From: Serinus canaria
Taxonomy: Eukaryota; Chordata; Aves; Passeriformes; Fringillidae
Reading direction: 5' to 3'
DNA length: 64,000 nt
Assembly (NCBI RefSeq): GCF_022539315.1
Contig: NC_066313.1
Location: 40,089,059-40,153,058, forward strand
The notes under the pieces are model-generated. The model worked only from the letters and a program-made list of their open reading frames with translations, searched no databases and had not been told where the DNA came from. The position numbers and the translations under genes were made by a program. The number at the start of each line of letters is the position of its first letter. Position 1 is the first letter of the stretch. Positions 1 through 12,349 of this stretch are shown here, piece after piece.

Positions 1-3000
1 TGGCTGTTTCTGACATCTGGAAATTGGCAAAAAATTTGAGATTTTAAAAATGTCATGTAGTTACCTCTTATAGGTAATTGCCAGCTCTGAAGGCCTTTTT
101 TCAAGATAATCTGTGAAGATGGAATTTATACTGTATGTAATTAACAGGGTTTGTTTTATGGAACTTAGGATAGGCACCCAAAAATACATTAGCAGTGATT
201 CTGCTTCCACAGAAATGGGCCCATCTAATGCACAGAATTTAATTCGCCTAGGAAAAGCACAGGTGTGTAGAAGGACATGAAATGACACTGATGTAAAATA
301 TGGAGAAAAACATTCTGAGTTCAGTGAAGGGGTAGTGTAATAGGGAAAAAAATCAAGCAAACAGAATATTTTGTGCACACAAAATATATTGCTTCAAATT
401 AATAGCATAGTGCAGACGTAGATGACAATGAGCACAGCCTTGTATTTGTCTCTGTCACAACTGTGCACTGAATACTAAATTAACTCGAAACCCAGAACAA
501 TTCAGGGACATAGAAAGCTTCTGTCTAAGTCATCAGTGAAGGAACGCTGGCGTAGAGCCAGAGTAATATAGTCAAAACTGGGAGCAGTGGTTAAATCAAT
601 TGTCCTGAGATGTCCTGAGATGCTGCAGTTCTCATAAAGAAAATAATTTATTACTCTTGTGTGTGTCTCTGAGTAAAGACAGAGAAATGCAATGGAGTTG
701 TAAGTGAAGAGGTTTAGATGCAGAAAAATTGTAGCCTGATCTTTTAGAATAAATTATAAAAATCAATTACAAACTTTCCCAAATATTCAAAGATAATGAA
801 AGAAGCATTTGTTCCCCCTATTTGTCTTTCTTCTTCAGTTCTGATCATATTCATGTTTACATATAAGCAACAATAATGTCCATATCTTAAAAATGGAGGT
901 AGGGCAGGCCATGGAAAGTCCTACCTCAACTCCATTTGTGTAAACAGAATCAAGACCTCTGACAGCAGCAAGGTAGAAACTATCTGGGAAAAATGATAAA
1001 ACACAAAGTAAATTAATTTTGTCAGGGTGGAACCATCCTTCATCTGTGAAGAGCTGCTTGACACAGTATGGTCAACTGCTTTTGTCTGTGGATTAATCTC
1101 ACTAGAAGTCAGGAGAGAGAGGTCAGGATTCAAAATGCTAATAGTGAAGGAAATTAATTTCCTCCCTCATCCTCCAGAAATTAATTGGAAAGCCTTCAAA
1201 AACCTGACCAGAGTGACGGGATCCTGCCTAGCTCATGGGCAGTAAGAAAGCTTCAGCATGGGTGGTTGTGGAGGAAAGACCCAAACATGGCACAGGATCC
1301 AAGTGCCCCTCTGCTGTTTGGAAATATTTGAGGTTTTCAGGGTGGGTGTTGAAAAAGCAAAATAAGCTGGGAAATGTAAGGAGCTCCCTCAGTGTAGATG
1401 TGGGAGCAAACAAAGAATTGTGCAGGCATGAACAAGTCTTGCTGGCAGTCATCTAGAGGGGTGGAATCAGGTCCATTAACTCCAGGTGTCCAGAGCATCT
1501 TGTTTCTGGTAATCTTAGTTTCCTTTGGGGTGACTATAGGGATGGAGGACTGTTCAAAAATACCAAAAACTGCTCTCTGGTTGCACTTTTCTTTTTTTCA
1601 GTGGCTAAAGGAGCTCAAACAGCCAGCTTGGACCAGACACCATACTCAAGATGCATGGAATAAGGTAAATCCTATCTTTAGTAACCCAAAACATACCAGA
1701 AGCTCGCCACTCAGAGGGGGTGACAGAGCCACGGGCCACACCAGGCTTGAGGCTATCATCAGAAGCTCCAGTATTTCTGTGTAAGAGTGGATTTGGGACA
1801 AAACCAGCTCTCCATGTCAGCCTACAGTGAGAAGTTCTACCAGTTCAGAAGCAGTTGCCACAGATGCATGAAATCTGGTCAGCCCTGGCTCCTACAACAT
1901 GGTTGGTGCTCAAAATTAGAGAGTCAGTGCTGTTTTGAGTGCAGATGGTAAAGCCATTGTGCTAAGAGTTTACCAGAGCTGGTAGAAATTTCCAACTTCT
2001 GGAAAAGAAGAAAAAAAGATTTGAAAAATGGATTCGAAATGCAAAATCTGTTTTCACAAGAACAACTTTTCCACAAGGCTCCACAGTACGTGCTCTTCAT
2101 ATGCCCTGCACATCCCAGAGTATGCTATTAATTTGATTCTCCATTTTAAATTGTGAGCTTCTGATACCAACAATATGCTTCAAGCTCTATGCTTGCAATA
2201 TGCTTCAAGCTCTATGGACAAAAGATCCAAGGATAGTTATCCTCACTGTAATTCCTTACTCCCCCAAAAAGTTTGCTGAAATGACTATTGATTACTTTTG
2301 GATGGTTTTGACTTAATATCCCTGTGTGCACATGTGAAGAAAGAGGTACCAGATGCTGGCTACAATATTTGTAGGACAAAAAGTAGTAACCATTGTGCAT
2401 TATTTCTTTCATCACCACCCTGAATGCATAACTCAGAAGCTGACTGGTGAGCACTGGCTGCTGTGAGCTTGGCAGCGTGAAGAACAAACCTAGCAAAGAT
2501 TTACTTAGAAGCCCAACACCTCATTAAATAAGGGACTGGAAAGAGGTAGAATAAAACAACTACGAGGCTGAAAATAAAGAAAGCGTTTCACAAGTTTGCT
2601 CATGCTCAAGGGAATAGTTCTAGTTCAAAACATAAAAGGGATGCTTTGACTTACAAGCATATGGCATGTTGTTCAACTCACAGCATTAAATCTGCAAAAA
2701 ATAAGTAAATATTCTGGGAGCTTTATTAGGCATTCTGCTTTCACTAGAAAGGCATATCCTGAACTAGATTGAGTTCAGAGAGAGGTTCTTAGGCTTTACC
2801 AAAGGCAGCATTTATATCACCCAATTGCTGGAGCTGCCATCCCTTCCCTTGGGAGGCTTTTCAATCTGGTAGAACTCACTTCAAGGAAAATCACTCTAAA
2901 ATATCAGGTTGAGATCCAATCTTTTTTTTTCTTTTGTAATTTTTTTAATGTATCTTCCTCCCCCTTCAAATCAACGCAAAATATTGTTACAATCATCAGC

Positions 3001-5203
3001 ACTGAGGTATAAACCTCACTGTCAACAGCGTCAACTTCTGACACTTAGCTGTCTTTTTCTTGACATTTGAGCCTTTTAGGTCAAGCTGTAATAATTCCTA
3101 ATGTGGCAGGACCTTAGCTGATGTAGTGGCCAGCTATTACTGCCAGCCAGGAAAACTCCCTACCTTCAGTTCAGCCTGTGGGCTCCTCTGTGCCGTGCTA
3201 GGAGACATTCAGGCAAGTAAGCAGGGAATTTTCAGAAAACACAGTGAGCTAAATATGATGTGTGCAGACACTGGATGGATCCCTGCCATTTAAAAGCAGT
3301 GGATATCCACCTGCTCTTGGCATTCCCATCAATGTATCCAGGTCAGCACTTTACCATGAAGGACCTCAAATTCTATTGCCAATGTGCTCCATAGATGAGC
3401 TCTGTGGCCTCTCTTCTTTCCCACAATTACTGAAGAGTGTAGTTAAATAACTCATGACTCTCTGTCATGCTCCTGTGTTTTCTTCCAGAAAGAAGGAATT
3501 GTCACATCCCTGAGCTCTTGGACTTAACCTGCTCCAAGAAATGTACTTCTCTGCGTTTTGTGAGGATAATGGCCTTGTTTAGCCTCAGATGGGGTCAGGA
3601 GCAGAGCTCTCAGCAGTTCAGCAGGGACACATTGTTGGTTGGCTGGAACAAGAAGGCAGACGTGAACATAAGCACCTAATGGATGCTGCTGTCTGTTTAG
3701 GCTCTCAGCTGCTGTAAAGTTAGGCTGTAGCTGGGCAGAGGGCTTGAGAACTGAAATGGCACTCAGACAGCCAGTCCAGAGTGTCTCTGGAGAGACCTGA
3801 AACCTGTATCTGCCATGGTATTTGGTGGGTATTTGGTTTCCTGGATCTGAGAAAAAATTCCTTGCGTAGAAAGGAAAACACACCTTTTGTGGGAGAAAAG
3901 GGATTAAAAGTGATGCAAGAGCTTTAAAATAATTTTTTATTTTCCCCCCAAAAGGTCTGAAGCACAGTAGCCAAGTAGGTCATAAAAAACCCTGTGATAG
4001 TGGTAACAAGGTTGTGTGACTCTACAATGTTACAGATTTATTCTTGAAGCTGAAGTGGGTTTGGCAGCAAAACAGCACTGTCTATGGTGACACCTGGCCT
4101 CTGTGAAGTCAGTAGGAAAACTCCAGCAATCCCAGAGAATGAGCAGCCTTGAAGGTGGGAACCAGTGAGCAGGATCCAATCTGCTGTCTGTCCTGTCAGC
4201 TTCTGAATCTCTGACAGTACTTGCTCAGTTGCAAATACTTTGGAAGAATATGGTAAGTGTAGAATACTCAATTCCTAGGCCAGTATCTTGCACCCAAGAT
4301 ATCGCCACTGCTTTTTTGTCCTTAACCATGATTTTAGATTATTTTGATATGTTTTTCTCATTGCATGAGATATTACATGTGTTCTTTGGACATGGAAAAG
4401 CCACATCCTCAGCCGTGAAGACGAAACAATTCAATATTTCAATTTCTTTTTCACTGAGATTCAGGTGATAATTCGTGTTCTCTTTGGAGCAGAATGCATT
4501 TTTTCATGGTCCAGACTACAGTTTTGTCTTATGCCTTCTGCACCAAACAGCTTCTCCCTTCCTTGAGGACTCATCATCAAAACCCACCAGGTACCCAGCG
4601 CACTATGAAATTTTCTTCTTTCCATTTAGCATTCAACATGAGTTGGACAGGGAAATACAGAGTATGCAGAGCCCTGAGACAGTCTGCCACAGTTGCTGAG
4701 ACATGTCAAATGCATTAGTGCATGTCAGCCCATGCCAGGTTCTGCACAGGTTGGGAAGTAATGCAGCCACAGTCCTAATCACCACTGCCCTCCCAGGGGA
4801 ATTCCATGCGTGCTTGTGAAACTTCTCCTGGGGGATGTCGCTGGCTGGGACGGTGTGAGAATACAGCAATGGACACAGCTGTTTTCCTCATTCTGTGCTC
4901 TGAATGTTTTCCCCTCTTGTTTACAATGCTATAAATTATTTTTTAGTTGAACGTTTGTTCTGGACGCAGCTTAGCCTTGAGCTGGGTTTGCTTGTTTGTT
5001 TCCGTTCCTGCTTCATTTCCTCTGCCTGCCTCCCAGCATGACTAACGCTGTCTGTGCTGCTTCCCTTGTCTCCACAGCTTCCCCTCCACTGCTCTGTCCT
5101 GGACATGGCAGCTGCCATGCTGGTCCCCCTGTGCTGCCAAAGAGCAGCTTGCTCAGCATCGAGTAGCACAGGGAGGTCTGCTGACAGCGACAGAGGTGCT
5201 GAT
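1..5203. other. AT-rich flank or intron, no gene seen
   Basis: Unique AT-rich DNA. Apart from a duplicated ATGTCCTGAG near 600-621 and the tandem duplication at 2.17 kb, I see no exon, repeat or RNA gene. If the exon at 30313 belongs to a gene starting left of this window, this is intron. Confidence 0.6.
2171..2216. repeat. Tandem duplication, 25 bp period
   Basis: CAATATGCTTCAAGCTCTAT occurs twice, starting at 2171 and 2196, with identical 21-base cores. Confidence 0.95.
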
Positions 5204-5395
5204 TTCATGGAATCACAGAGTTGTGTGGGTTGGGAAAGACCTCTGAGATCATTGATCTGGTCATTAACCCAGCGTTGCCAAATCCCCCACTTAAGCACGT
5301 CCCTAAGTGCTACACCCGCACATCTTTTAAATACTCCAGGGATAGTGACTCCACCGTTTCTCTGGGCAGCAGGCCTTTGTTTCTCATTAAGAAAA
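5204..5395 (-). mobile_element. CR1 LINE 3'-end fragment
   Basis: On the minus strand this ends in the CR1 3' tail (on the plus strand, TGGAATCACAGAGTTG followed by GGTTGGGAAAGACC). It includes the usual TCCAGGGATAGTGACTCCAC block. It is truncated at its 5' end near 5395 and has no coding capacity. It is the same type as the copies at 45.2 and 60.8 kb. Confidence 0.85.
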
Positions 5396-5493
5396 TGAAA
5401 ACTTTGCTAGGCTTTCCTTTTTTTCCTCTTGCACTACATGAGCAAAACAAGATGGATGTGTGACCAAGGGAAAGAAGTCCTGTGTTCCCTGGC

Positions 5494-6075
5494 CTTGTGG
5501 TCTAACCCCTGGCAGCAGCTAACCCCCACACAGCTGCTTGCTCACTGCCTCCAAAGGCATGAGGGAGAGAATCAGAAAGGTGTGAGAAAACTCCTGGGTT
5601 GAGATCAAAGACAGTTTAATAGGTAAAGCAAAAGCTGTGCATGCAAACAAACCAAAACAAGGAATTAATTCATCCCTTCCTTTGGTCAGGCAGGCGTTCA
5701 GCCATCCCCAGGAAAGCAGGGCTCTATCACACAAAACCATTTTTGGGAAGGCAAACTCCATCCCTCTGGATGTGTCCCCCTTGCTTCTTCTCCCCCAACC
5801 TGATATACTGAACATGATGCCATAGGTCTGGAACATCCTTTGGATCAGTTGGGGCCAGCTGTCCCAGCTGTATCCCCTCCCAGCTCCTTGTGCACACTGA
5901 GCCTCCTCACTAGTGGGATGGGGTGAGTAGCAGAAAAGGCTTGGCTCTGGGTAAACCTTGCTCAGCAGGAATGAAATTGTCCCTCTCTTATCAACAGTTT
6001 CAGCACAAACCCGAAACACAGCCCCTTGCCAGGTACTAGGAAGAGCATTAACTGTCCCAGCTGAAACCAATACCT
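5494..6075 (-). mobile_element. Endogenous retrovirus LTR (solo or fragment)
   Basis: About 580 bp read as an avian ERV LTR on the minus strand. Seen in order on that strand are an altered 5' end near 6075, a TATA-like ATAT segment near 5800, an ATTAAA polyadenylation signal (TTTAAT at 5615-5620 on the plus strand) and a 3' end near 5494. A 220-codon frame across this region on the minus strand is non-coding LTR sequence. No internal retroviral genes adjoin it, so it is probably a solo LTR. The family name is not certain. Confidence 0.75.
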
Positions 6076-7124
6076 GATGCAATTTTTCATGGATTAACAT
6101 GTCTGGGAGATGTAAAGTGGCACCTGCCTTAATTTGATCACTCATATTCATTTGAACTGATATGCATTTTTCTTCTTTCACTTTGTCTTATATTTTGCTG
6201 ATCTGGGACAAGCTTTTTGCTCTCTTATAATCGATATGATACATCTTCATAGATAACAACTCACTTTATCATTTGAAGCCTGTTAAGCATCCCTGCAGAC
6301 CTCCACCACAGTCCTTCAGACTCTGCAGCGCCTTTGCTGCCTCTGCAGCTGCTGGCAGCCTCTGAGCTCATGGGTTTTCAATGCTTTCAATAAGCTCTGC
6401 TTCACAGGTTTTCTATGCTTCTCAGAAAGTGCAGACAGCCTCTTAGCACAGGAATGGCTTTGTGCAATCATGGGTGAGCAAGCACTGCAAGCATGGACAA
6501 CGTGAGCTGACTGGCTTGAGCAAAAGGGTTGAAATATTTCTCTTATTTACTACTCCCTTCATGTCTTTTGCAAGTTGAAGTGAAAATGAACTTCAACCAA
6601 ATTCCACTGTGGTCAGTGAAAAAATTCCTGCCTATTTCAGGAGATACTGGAAACTGGCCCTGAAACCTACAGCTCCTCAGAGTACCTACATTGACCAGCT
6701 TTGCACCTCAAGTTATCCTGCTGACTTCAGGCAAGTATTTAGAAGCTTTGCTACATCCATTGGGAGTTCACAGAGCCTATGCTTCAAAGGTTGTGTGGCA
6801 ACAGAGCGATAACAGCTCAAAATGCAGAAAAGTAATGGGAAAAGCAAGAGTTCTGTTCCTTAAACAGGAATGATTCCACACAATCAAAATGAGCCAGTGT
6901 AAGTTTGAGAGTGGATTTAATGAAAGTTTTGCCAAACCTAGCACAGGTTTTGGAATTGACAGATTTCACAAAATATCTCTGGGTTTTTATCTCTGGGGGT
7001 TTTTTTATTTCTCTGATACAAATTAGAATGTTGGTGGCAGTATTTTTCACTCTGTTAACTATATCCTCTCAAGTGTGAAAAGCAGTGCTTTTAACAGTGC
7101 TTTTAACACTGGGAGTTATTGTAT

Positions 7125-7300
7125 CCACAGCCTGGGACACCTGTTGGGACTCAGAGAACCTGGATCATTCCACAGCTTCTTCGTGGACATCAGAGATGGT
7201 CTGTGTCAGCTACTGCATCTCATTTCCTCATTTATAAAATATGGATTGCAGTGCCTCTCTGTTTTAGAGAATGCTGTCAGGATAATGCCTTCTAATGATT
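7125..7300 (+). repeat. Possible MIR/CORE-type ancient SINE fragment
   Basis: The stretch TTTCCTCATTTATAAAATATGGA, with a following GCTGTCAGGATAATG, matches the order and wording of the MIR tail (CTCATCTGTAAAATGGGGATAA ... GTTGTGAGGATTAAATG). The upstream GGACTCAGAGAACCTGGATC fits the MIR body loosely. The similarity is old and divergent. The open frame here is not taken as a gene. Confidence 0.4.
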
Positions 7301-7579
7301 ATGAGACACCTGATAGTGATTGAAAGCACACATGTGGATAATGAAACCTGCTGAGAGACACAGATTGACAAAAATAAATGGGGATAATCTGAATCCAGGG
7401 AAATGTTTTCTGCTGAACTACACTGTAGAAAATCTGCTATTCTATGCACCCCAACACAAAAATATATACATTGTGTAAATCCTTTATAGGAATCTTTCTG
7501 AATGTATCCGAGGTCCCAACAAACAAGGGAAAGTATTTCAGGATATTCTCTGTGCACAATCTGAGCCATTACTCACTGG

Positions 7580-8090
7580 CAGAAAGTAAGCCAGCAAAGC
7601 CCTTCCCCAGCTTGTCAGCTCTCTGGGCAGCTGAAGCCAGGCCCTCTGGCTGGGCAGGACTGCCACTTGAAGGCTTGTCCTTCTTGAACTGGGGAGCCCA
7701 GCCCTGGACACAGCACTCCAGATGTGCCTCACCAGGGCAGAGCAGAGCAGCAGGATCTCCTCCCTTGACCTGCTGGCACTGCTCTTCCTGATGCACCCCA
7801 GGGTCCCACTGGTCTTCTGGGCCACAAGGACACTGCTGGCTCAGGGACACCTTGTTGTCCACCAGAACCTTCAGGTCCTTCTCCACAGAGCTGCTCTCCA
7901 GCAGTTTGGCCTCCAGCCTGTGCTGGTGCCTGGGGTTATTCCTCCCCAGCTGCAGGACCCTGCATCTGCCTTTGGGTATCAGTCTCTCCTCCCAGTTCTG
8001 TATCCTCACCAAGCTTGCTGGGGGTGCACTCTGTCCCCACAGCCAGGTCACTGATGAGAAGGTTGAACAGCTTGTTCAGTTTAGGCAAAG
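7580..8090 (-). mobile_element. CR1 LINE fragment (end of ORF2)
   Basis: The minus-strand translation in two frames gives typical CR1 ORF2 C-terminal phrases (LFNLLISDLA, then EKDLKVLVDN and WAPQFKKDK). It is broken by frameshifts and lacks the 3' tail. It is a dead 5'- and 3'-truncated copy. Confidence 0.85.
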
Positions 8091-9214
8091 CTACACAACC
8101 TGCTGACCATATATAATGTATTTCTGATCGCACATTTATTACTGTAGAAGTCTGTTAAAATGCTCTAGCATGGAGGGATATGAGCTTAAATAAATAATAG
8201 AATGCTGTGTAAAAACTACTTGTATTTTAAGCAATAGTTCCCCATGTTGTAGGGCTCTTTTATGTATCATTCAAAAATGGAATAAGAATATTTATCCTTA
8301 TCGATTTAAAATGGACTACAATTTAAAATGAAAAATAAAATTTAAAATTGTATTAAAATTTAAGTAGGTTTGAAAGCAATGGCTGTTACTCTTCCTGGAC
8401 TAAGCCAAACATCTTACTTGTATGAAGTCCAGATGTCGATTTTAAAGTGTACAGTGCAGTGCGAGTTCCTGGTGCTGGAACATTGCATTGCCCAAGTGTT
8501 TTATTCAGAGTATCAAGCATGTTCATAACTTATTTAAATGCCAGTGCATCCAATAATTTCATGATATTGTGATTTTATTTATTCCCTAATTAAACTGAGA
8601 AAACTAAGGCAGGAGAAGAAAATTTAAAAAAAAGTTCAGAGAAGATGAGATTTGAATGTAAATGAAACTCCGTCAATGATTTGGGGCTGTAAAGAAAGTA
8701 TGCATCCCATAATCCATATTCTTTTTCAGAAAGATAAGCATAAAATGTGGTTAACCTAAGAAAGGTAGCATCTGGACAGCTCATTGTATAGACAACATGG
8801 AGAAAGAGAAAACCTCTGGCTTGCTCTAAGGAACTTGTTCCAGAAAATTAGTTATTGAGGTCCCAAAGAGAACTGAACAAAGCTAGATAACTTGGAATTA
8901 AGAAAAAAGGATAAGAAAATTTATAGAAATGATGCAATGCACACCACAAGAAAATCAGAACAACCATCCAACCTCTCTTGAAGAAAAGGAGGAAGACACA
9001 TCTGCTCCCAGCCTTTCTCCATAGACCTCTGGATGCTGACACCCAATCAGGGCATTGACTGTCAGCATTACTACCCAGAACAGCACTGGCAGAGTAAGCA
9101 TGACACCAAAGAAAAGGAGGACATACTAAGAGGGCTTTTCTACATAAAATATTTTAAAGATATTGCATTTTTTTCTGTATAAAATATGGTAAACATATTG
9201 CAGTTTTTCTGTAT

Positions 9215-10080
9215 TAATTTGGGTTAGTGTACAGTGTGGAGAGATGGATGTGATGGGTAGATTGTGAGATGGATAGGAAAGGGGTTGGATGGTCACATCC
9301 AGAGGGTGGTAGTCAATGACTCAGAATCCCAATGAGCATCAGTGACAAGTGGTGTCCCTCAGGGATTCATACTGGGACCAGTGTTACTTAATATCTTCAT
9401 TAATGGCACAGGTTAATGGATTGAGTGCACCCTGAGCAGGTTTTGAGAGGACACCAAGCTGAGTGGTGCTGTTGACACCTGAAGGACAGGATGCCGTCCA
9501 GAGGGACCTGGACAAGCTTGAGAAGCAGGTCCATAGAAATCTCATGAGGTTTTGCTAAATGAAGTGCAAGGTGCTGCACCTGGGTCAGGGCATCCCCAGT
9601 ATCAACACAGGCTGGAAAGAGATGGAGAGCAGCCCTGCTGATGCAGGCTGATGCAGCCCTGGGTGAGAGACTGGCCACGAGCTGTCAGTGTACCCTCACA
9701 GCCCAGAAAGCCAAAGCTGTCCTGGGCTGCATCCAGTGGTGGGCAGCAGGGCCAGGGAGGGGATTCTGCCCCTCTGCTCTGCTCAGACCCCACCTGCAGG
9801 GCTGCATCAGCTCTGGGCTCCCAGCACAGGGAGGACAGGGACCTGCTGGAGAGAGTACAGAGGAGGCTACAAAAATGATCAGAGGGATGGAGCACCTCTT
9901 ATTTGAGGAAAGGCTGAGAGAATTGGGATTGTTCAGCCTGGAAAAGAGAAGGCTCTGGGGTGACTTAATTGCAGCTTTTGAGTACCTGAAGGGAGCCTAC
10001 AGGAAAGACAGAGAGACATTGTTTACAAGGGCATGTACTGACAGGACAAGGGTGAATGGCTTTAAACTTAAAGAGTAAGT
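9215..10080 (+). mobile_element. CR1 LINE fragment, plus strand
   Basis: About 860 bp read as CR1 in sense: GTGTCCCTCAGGGATTC (reverse-transcriptase region), GGACCTGGACAAGCTTGAGAAG, AAGTGCAAGGTGCTGCACCTGGG, then the block translated as LLFEERLRELGLFSLEKRR. It stops near GGCTTTAAACTTAAAGAG, so the 3' tail is missing. Frameshifts and in-frame stops make it non-functional. Confidence 0.9.
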
Positions 10081-10424
10081 TTTAATTACATATGAGAAAA
10101 AGACTTTTCATAATTATTCTTGACATTATAAATAATGCATCTGAGTTTCTGAAAGTAGCCTAGCTGTTCAGTAAAGCAACTAAAATTCCTCAGACCATGG
10201 GGAGCCTATTCCTTTCTATATGACTGTTTCACACATTGTAATAATTCTTCTTTGCAAGGCTATGATGTGTTTTATTTCTCACTGGTAGTATTATATACCA
10301 TGACATAAACTTTGGAGTACAGCATTTCAGTTTAAGTAAAACTTTCTTCATTGAATAATTTGCAATAAAGCTTTTCTCAGTGACTAAATTCTGATTCTGT
10401 TAGCAGATTCCTGTTCTATTTCTA

Positions 10425-10527
10425 CAAAAAAAAAAAAAAAAAACCAAAAAAAACCCCCCCAAAAAAAAAAACAAACAAAAAAAAAAAAAAACCAACAAAA
10501 ACCCAAAAAAACCCCCAAACCAACAAC
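10425..10527. repeat. A/C-rich low-complexity tract
   Basis: About 100 bp consist almost only of A runs with short C runs (CCCCCCC, AACC, ACAAAC). Such tracts recur in bird genomes. It may derive from a retrotransposon poly(A) tail, but no element adjoins it clearly. Confidence 0.9.
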
Positions 10528-10989
10528 TTTCTATTAAAAGGAGCTTAAAAGAATAAAATATATGGTTTACTTAGGAGTTCAGCTGCATCAGAATGGATTC
10601 ATTTTTGACAAGCTGCTCCTAAGCTGTTAGTTTGGCTGTTTAGAGGGCTCAGGCACAGGTGAAGTTTTCAGGTATTTCATATTTGCCCTATAGGTAGGAA
10701 CATGATCCCACAGGAAATACATGTACTCTGTTTCGGCATTCTCATGGAAATGAAATACCGAAAAAAACCCTTAAACCCAAGACCACATTTAGGAAATGAG
10801 CAGTTAAGTGACTTCCTTCATATGAATATTTTCAAACCTAGTTTGTTTTGTTTTGGTTTTTTTTAATCAACATTTTGGTGACTGAAAATAGGACTAAGTT
10901 TTGAAAAGAACTTGAACACCGCAAAGATTTAAAGTGAAGCGTTTGACGCACTGCAACGCCGCAGTCTTTGGCAAATCGGGCAACAGTTT

Positions 10990-12235
10990 TTGTGCTGGGT
11001 TATGCAGCATGAAGGTGGCCCCCACACATAGGGGAGCCCTCAGAATCAGTGTGGGGAATCCCAAATGTGTACCAAGTGGCTGCTCTTGAGGCATCAAAGG
11101 AGGGTGGCTTGTTCCCTTCCATGAAGGACCCTAAGGCGCAGAGACATGCAGACTCCCGGTGTCCCCATCACTGGCATGAGGCCAAATTCACCCCTCTGGG
11201 GTGTTCTGGGGAGCCACAGGGCCTGGGCTGGAGCACCTCATCACTACAAGCCAAAGGAGGACCTGCCATCACCCCAATGACAAAGGGGTCACTGCCAGGG
11301 ATGTGAGGATCACCACTGAGGGGCAGGGAAAGAATATTTTAGGATCGAGTGGGATTTAGGGGATGTTCTGTGAAGGATGGGGGAAAGGGGGACTCAGGTG
11401 TTTTGGAGAGAGGTGAATGGGAAAACAGTAGGATAAGGGGATGCAATGTACACCTATGGGCTGGTCAGTGCACCTGCCTGGCTGTGCCCTGTGTGTGACC
11501 AGTGCAGTCCATCCTGGACTCTGACTAAACCCCACTTCTGCTCATTTTCCAGGCAAACAGCCTGTCCTCTGTGCAGGGGGTGTCAGTGACAGCCCCTGGA
11601 CTGAGCCTAGGGGATGGAGGGCCCTGTCTCTCTGGTGAAAAAGAGGCTCTGGTGTCTGAAGAGACCAAGTTGGCTGCTGGAGGGACCAGAGGGTCCAGAT
11701 CAGAGAGACTGGGATTGGGATATCTGAGACCCACCTCTGTGTGTGTGTGTGTTTGCATATCAGAGAGTTGTCCATAGCAGCAGCTGCAGGGTGGCAGTCT
11801 CAGAGGATCCTATGTCCAAATGCCAGCAGCTGGGGAAACTGGGAACCCAGGGCAACAGCTGAAACAGCTGAATGTGTGAGCACAGTTACTGAAGGAATTC
11901 ACCTTGCAGCATCACATTTCCCAGCACGGGACATTCTGCCTGAGCTGACAGACAGAGGAGAGAATGAGGCCATTTAGGTGTGGTTTGTGTCTTTTGGAGT
12001 GCTCTATTCTCTAGCTCTGCTGCTCTGTGTGGCCAGCTAGGTACACATGTACATATGATGGAAAAATGTGCTGTATGAGCACATGTGCCTTCTGGGGACA
12101 CCAGTGCACCCTCACTGATGGCTGGATCTGGGGCTGTGGAAATGTGGCAGCCTTGCCTCTGTCAGGCTACAGGATTCAGCAATCTCCTAACATCATGTGT
12201 AGCTTCACCTTCCTGTAAGTGCCAGTAGCAAGGCA
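10990..12235 (+). repeat. G-rich repeat-like region, unassigned
   Basis: This GC-richer stretch has recurring short modules (CATCACC-CCAA-TGACAAAGGGG, GGTCACTGCCAGGG) and runs of GGGG. The part at 11238-11302 has a relative in inverted orientation at 36605-36690, so it is probably a dispersed repeat, perhaps LTR-derived. A (TG)7 microsatellite lies at 11738-11752. Frames here have no recognised protein. Confidence 0.4.
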
Positions 12236-12324
12236 GTACTCTGTTCTCTAAAAGTTCAAATTAAAGAAGTTGTCCTTAAAAAAGGTTTTACTTGGAACAA
12301 AAATATGGTGTTCAAATGACTCAA

Positions 12325-12347
12325 AACAATCTATGATTCTGTGATTG
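12325..12347 (+). repeat. Isolated CR1-tail-like motif
   Basis: AATCTATGATTCTGTGATTG matches the CR1 terminal octamer repeat but lacks the upstream CR1 body. It may be a very short CR1 insertion or a coincidence. Confidence 0.35.
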
Positions 12348-12349
12348 TG

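Noticed and set aside
5519..6181. 220-codon minus-strand open frame
   Set aside because: It lies almost wholly inside an ERV LTR and reads non-coding LTR sequence; no protein similarity is recognised.
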